Part shown: in pieces, positions 36,230 through 37,985 of the stretch
Layout of the letters: each line of letters opens with the position of its first letter
Position numbering within the stretch: position 1 is the stretch's first letter
Source of the DNA: an uncultured Duncaniella sp.
GTDB taxonomy: Bacteria; Bacteroidota; Bacteroidia; Bacteroidales; Muribaculaceae
Assembly: GCA_910586305.1 (NCBI GenBank)
Contig: CAJUGS010000032.1
Span: 1-37,985, forward strand
Length of the DNA: 37,985 nucleotides
Direction of reading: 5' to 3'
The notes under the pieces: generated by a model
What the model saw: only the letters and a program-made list of their open reading frames with translations
What the model was told of the DNA's origin: nothing
The model's database searches: none
Position numbers and translations under genes: made by a program

Positions 36230-36273
36230 CCATAGGCCAGGCTGCTCAACACTCTGAGGAGCCTGGCCTATGG
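36230..36273 (+). terminator. Terminator after the serB operon
   Basis: A perfect 14-bp stem, CCATAGGCCAGGCT (36230-36243) with AGCCTGGCCTATGG (36260-36273), extended by CTC/GAG after one mismatch. It begins 2 bases after the stop codon. No U tract follows. Confidence 0.8.
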
Positions 36274-36318
36274 CAAATGATAGAAAGGGGTGCAAATGGC
36301 AAAAAAAGGAGCGAAAAA

Positions 36319-36350
36319 TTTGCATACAGAAAAAAATATGCTTACCTTTG
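36319..36350 (+). promoter_or_regulatory. Promoter of tRNA-Ser
   Basis: TTTG at 36319-36322 and TACCTTTG at 36343-36350 are separated by 20 bases, a near-perfect match. The tRNA starts 53 bases downstream of the box. Confidence 0.8.
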
Positions 36351-36402
36351 CACCGCAAAAGAGTAACACACATTTTAAATATGTGATGCTTTAAGCCCCT
36401 TA

Positions 36403-36488
36403 GGAAAGATGCCGGAGTGGTCGATCGGGGCGGTCTCGAAAACCGTTGTCCCTTCGTGGGACCGGGGGTTCGAATCCCTCTCTTTCCG
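36403..36488 (+). tRNA. tRNA-Ser (anticodon CGA)
   Basis: An 86-base class II tRNA. The acceptor is GGAAAGA with TCTTTCC and discriminator G. The anticodon loop CTCGAAA gives anticodon CGA. The long variable arm is GTCCC/GGGAC, and the T-loop is TTCGAAT. CCA is not encoded (GCA follows). It lies immediately before an integrase-bearing region and is a plausible integration site. Confidence 0.95.
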
Positions 36489-36523
36489 CAACCTAATCGG
36501 ACGAAAATCAGTCCGGAAGCGAC

Positions 36524-36558
36524 AAACCGCAGACTATCAAATAGTTCTGCGGTTTTTT
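36524..36558 (+). terminator. Intrinsic terminator of tRNA-Ser
   Basis: The stem AAACCGCAGACTAT pairs with ATAGTTCTGCGGTTT with one bulged T and is followed by TTT. It lies 35 bases after the tRNA. A second small hairpin CGGAC/GTCCG sits between them. Confidence 0.8.
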
Positions 36559-36590
36559 CGTGTCTAATCCTTTCGATTCAGGACCGAATC

Positions 36591-36620
36591 CAGACAAAGA
36601 AAAGACCATTTCAGACAAAG
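36591..36620 (+). repeat. Direct repeat CAGACAAAG, two copies
   Basis: Copies at 36591-36599 and 36612-36620, 21 bases apart, close to two helical turns. They lie just before the first AGTGCC pair of the gene-free region. Confidence 0.5.
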
Positions 36621-36624
36621 TTTT

Positions 36625-36806
36625 GGCACTAAAATGGCACTAAGAATCAATATCATGCTTTTAGTGCCAAAATAGTGCCAAAATAAGCCACAAAAGCCTG
36701 CCAACCACACAGTTACAAAGACGCAACTCGGACAAAACTCAGTAAATATGCGACATTTTAAGGCTGTTTTCCGACTTGTGACCGCTTTTAGTGCCGAGTT
36801 AGTGCC
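36625..36806. repeat. Three AGTGCC tandem pairs, 11-base period
   Basis: AGTGCC occurs as a pair at each of three places, always 11 bases apart. Pair 1 is inverted (GGCACT at 36625-36630 and 36636-36641). Pair 2 is at 36663-36668 and 36674-36679. Pair 3 is at 36790-36795 and 36801-36806. The surrounding consensus is TTAGTGCCAAAAT. One helical turn of spacing suggests a protein-binding site, for example for the integrase or a directionality factor. Confidence 0.7.
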
Positions 36807-37022
36807 AAAATGGCTTTGAACTGTCTGTTTATTAGCAATATACAAGGACAGATCTCAGACATAATGCAGTAAACATGCGACAATTTATGCTTTATACAGC
36901 AGGTTGTTAAAGTCAATGTCTGATGTGTGATGGATTGTTGGATTACAATAGCCTAACAGTCATCACAAGAACATAGCCAGACGAATATGTCGCTAATGTT
37001 AAAAACAAGGTATGTCGCTGAT
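36740..37022. repeat. GCGACA/TGTCGC repeats: two inverted then two direct
   Basis: A 21-base near-repeat (19 of 21 identical) around ATGCGACA occurs at 36740-36760 and 36867-36887. The complementary core TATGTCGCT occurs at 36986-36994 and 37011-37019, with 11 of 12 bases shared. GCGACA and TGTCGC are complementary, so the four sites face each other across about 105 bases. The whole gene-free stretch 36559-37131 is AT-rich and otherwise shows no gene. Confidence 0.6.
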
Positions 37023-37072
37023 TAGTCTGAGTTTATACCGAGAAATGTCCAATCCATCTTGAAGTTTAATCC

Positions 37073-37112
37073 GTTATCATTGCAGTTACTCGGAAACGAG
37101 CCGGGTGATAAC
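37073..37112 (+). promoter_or_regulatory. Hairpin leader upstream of the integrase gene
   Basis: GTTATCA (37073-37079) pairs with TGATAAC (37106-37112), and inside CTCG-GAAA-CGAG forms a hairpin with a GNRA-type loop (37089-37100). It ends 19 bases before the integrase start codon. It could be an RNA leader structure or an operator. Confidence 0.5.
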
Positions 37113-37131
37113 ACTAAATCCAACGTAAAAG

Positions 37132-37941
37132 ATGAAAAAGAACACATTTAAGGTGATGTTCGTTATTCGTCGAAATCAAGTAAACCGAGATGGGAAATGC
37201 TCCATTGTGATACGTATTACTGTCAACGGCGAGTATGAACGACTGAATTCCACTCTGAGTATAGAGCCGGAGTTATGGGATTCCAAAGCGGCCAAAGCCA
37301 TAGGTCGCACACAGAAAATTCTCGACTTCAACAAGAGGATCGAAGAAATCAGATATATCCTGCAAGACCACTACTATGAGTTGCAGAAGACTCATGGATA
37401 TGTGACAGCCGAAATGGTTAAGAATGCCTATATGGGCATTACAGCTAAGGCTGAATCTCTCATGCCTGTCTACGACGAATTTCTTGCCGAGACAAAAAAG
37501 ATGGTCGGAATAAATCGTAGTGACAAAACCTACCAGAAATACGAGCGATGCAAACGACGTGTGGTGGAGTTTATGAAATCCAAATATAACATAACGGATA
37601 TTCCACTGAGAGAATTAAAACCCAAGTTCCTCTCGGATTTCGAGGTTTTTCTTGCGACAAAATACAAGTGTCGCCAGAATACTGTATATAAATTCCTCCA
37701 GCTTTTCAGAATGGTGCTTATAAAAGCCCAAAGGGATGGAATTTCGTTTCCTGATCCATATATGGCTCACAAGATGAAACAAGAGAGAGTTGACCGTGGC
37801 TATCTGTCGGAAGACGAAGTGCTTGCCATCGCAACCAAAGAGATTTCAATCCCTCGTCTGGATCAGGTCAGGGATGTATTCATCTTTGCCTGCTACACCG
37901 GACTTGCATACGCTGACATATCTCAGTTGAGTATATTCTAA
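37132..37941 (+). pseudogene. Tyrosine integrase, truncated before the catalytic core (IntDOT-like)
   Basis: The 269-residue frame is the N-terminal part of a Bacteroidota tyrosine recombinase. It has the arm-binding region (about 1-95, with VMFVIRRNQVNRDGKCSIVI), then a SAM-like core-binding domain (about 100-215). It stops just after FACYTGLAYADISQL, the start of the catalytic domain. The catalytic Arg I is alanine in TGLAYAD, as in IntDOT-type enzymes. The H-R-Y residues that should follow are missing. Normal members are about 400 residues. The sequence after the stop (from about 37942) does not continue the gene, which suggests an insertion beyond the window edge. Confidence 0.8.
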
Positions 37942-37949
37942 CTAAAAAG

Positions 37950-37978
37950 TGCGCCGGATAATAATAAAAAAATGCGCC
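37950..37978 (+). repeat. TGCGCC direct repeats at window end, possible IS end
   Basis: TGCGCC occurs at 37950-37955 and 37973-37978, 23 bases apart in an A-rich setting directly after the broken integrase. Multiple short terminal repeats are typical of IS21-type ends, but the window stops here and the family is uncertain. Confidence 0.35.
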
Positions 37979-37985
37979 ACCACAT

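Noticed and set aside
1..37985. CRISPR array, rRNA, toxin-antitoxin pair or restriction system
   Set aside because: I saw no regular repeat-spacer array, no rRNA segments and no motif of known defence systems beyond the Schlafen-like gene listed above.

Overview
The window reads as a chromosomal stretch of a Bacteroidota bacterium of the order Bacteroidales. The assignment to order, and a gut Muribaculaceae-like lineage in particular, is inference from gene content and was not tested by any search. The supporting evidence is direct. Promoters carry the Bacteroidota -7 box TAnnTTTG, several with TTTG about 20 bases upstream. Several genes belong to families typical of this phylum: the duplicated DUF1599 protein next to a DoxX/MauE-like membrane protein, a PorT-like outer-membrane barrel, LysM proteins with a periplasmic-binding-like domain, and an IntDOT-like integrase. 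The tRNA genes do not encode CCA.

Layout. Bases 1-230 hold the 3' end of an internally deleted IS982-type transposase. A minus-strand tRNA-Thr(CGT) follows. Next is a minus-strand galactose operon (galM, sugar nucleotidyltransferase, galK) with its own promoter and terminator. From 4027 the genes run on the plus strand: an ABC-F protein, then metX, a DMT transporter and an LrgA/LrgB pair. A minus-strand YbdG-type MscS channel overlaps lrgB tail to tail. A plus-strand pair follows: a small membrane-anchored protein and a 1095-residue protein ending in a Schlafen/AlbA_2-like domain. After a bidirectional terminator comes a minus-strand pair of patatin phospholipase and GH13 amylase. A tightly overlapping plus-strand operon encodes DNA polymerase III delta', an AddB-like PD-(D/E)XK nuclease and HemW. 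It is followed by gyrA with a secreted TPR protein, then DUF1599, DoxX and NhaA. A minus-strand envelope pair (LysM/PBP protein and PorT-like barrel) precedes serB and a large REC-REC-PPDK_N protein.

The last 1.6 kb looks like the left end of an integrated element. It contains tRNA-Ser(CGA) with a strong promoter and terminator, then about 570 bases without a gene that carry two families of short repeats in ordered pairs. A hairpin leader and an integrase gene cut off before its catalytic core follow. The cut-off coincides with a new sequence carrying TGCGCC repeats, which may be the end of an inserted IS.

Most of the window is core housekeeping. The parts most worth a second look are the Schlafen-like gene pair (10164-13942), the orphan REC-REC-PPDK_N protein (33186-36227) and the repeat-rich integration region (36590-37112).
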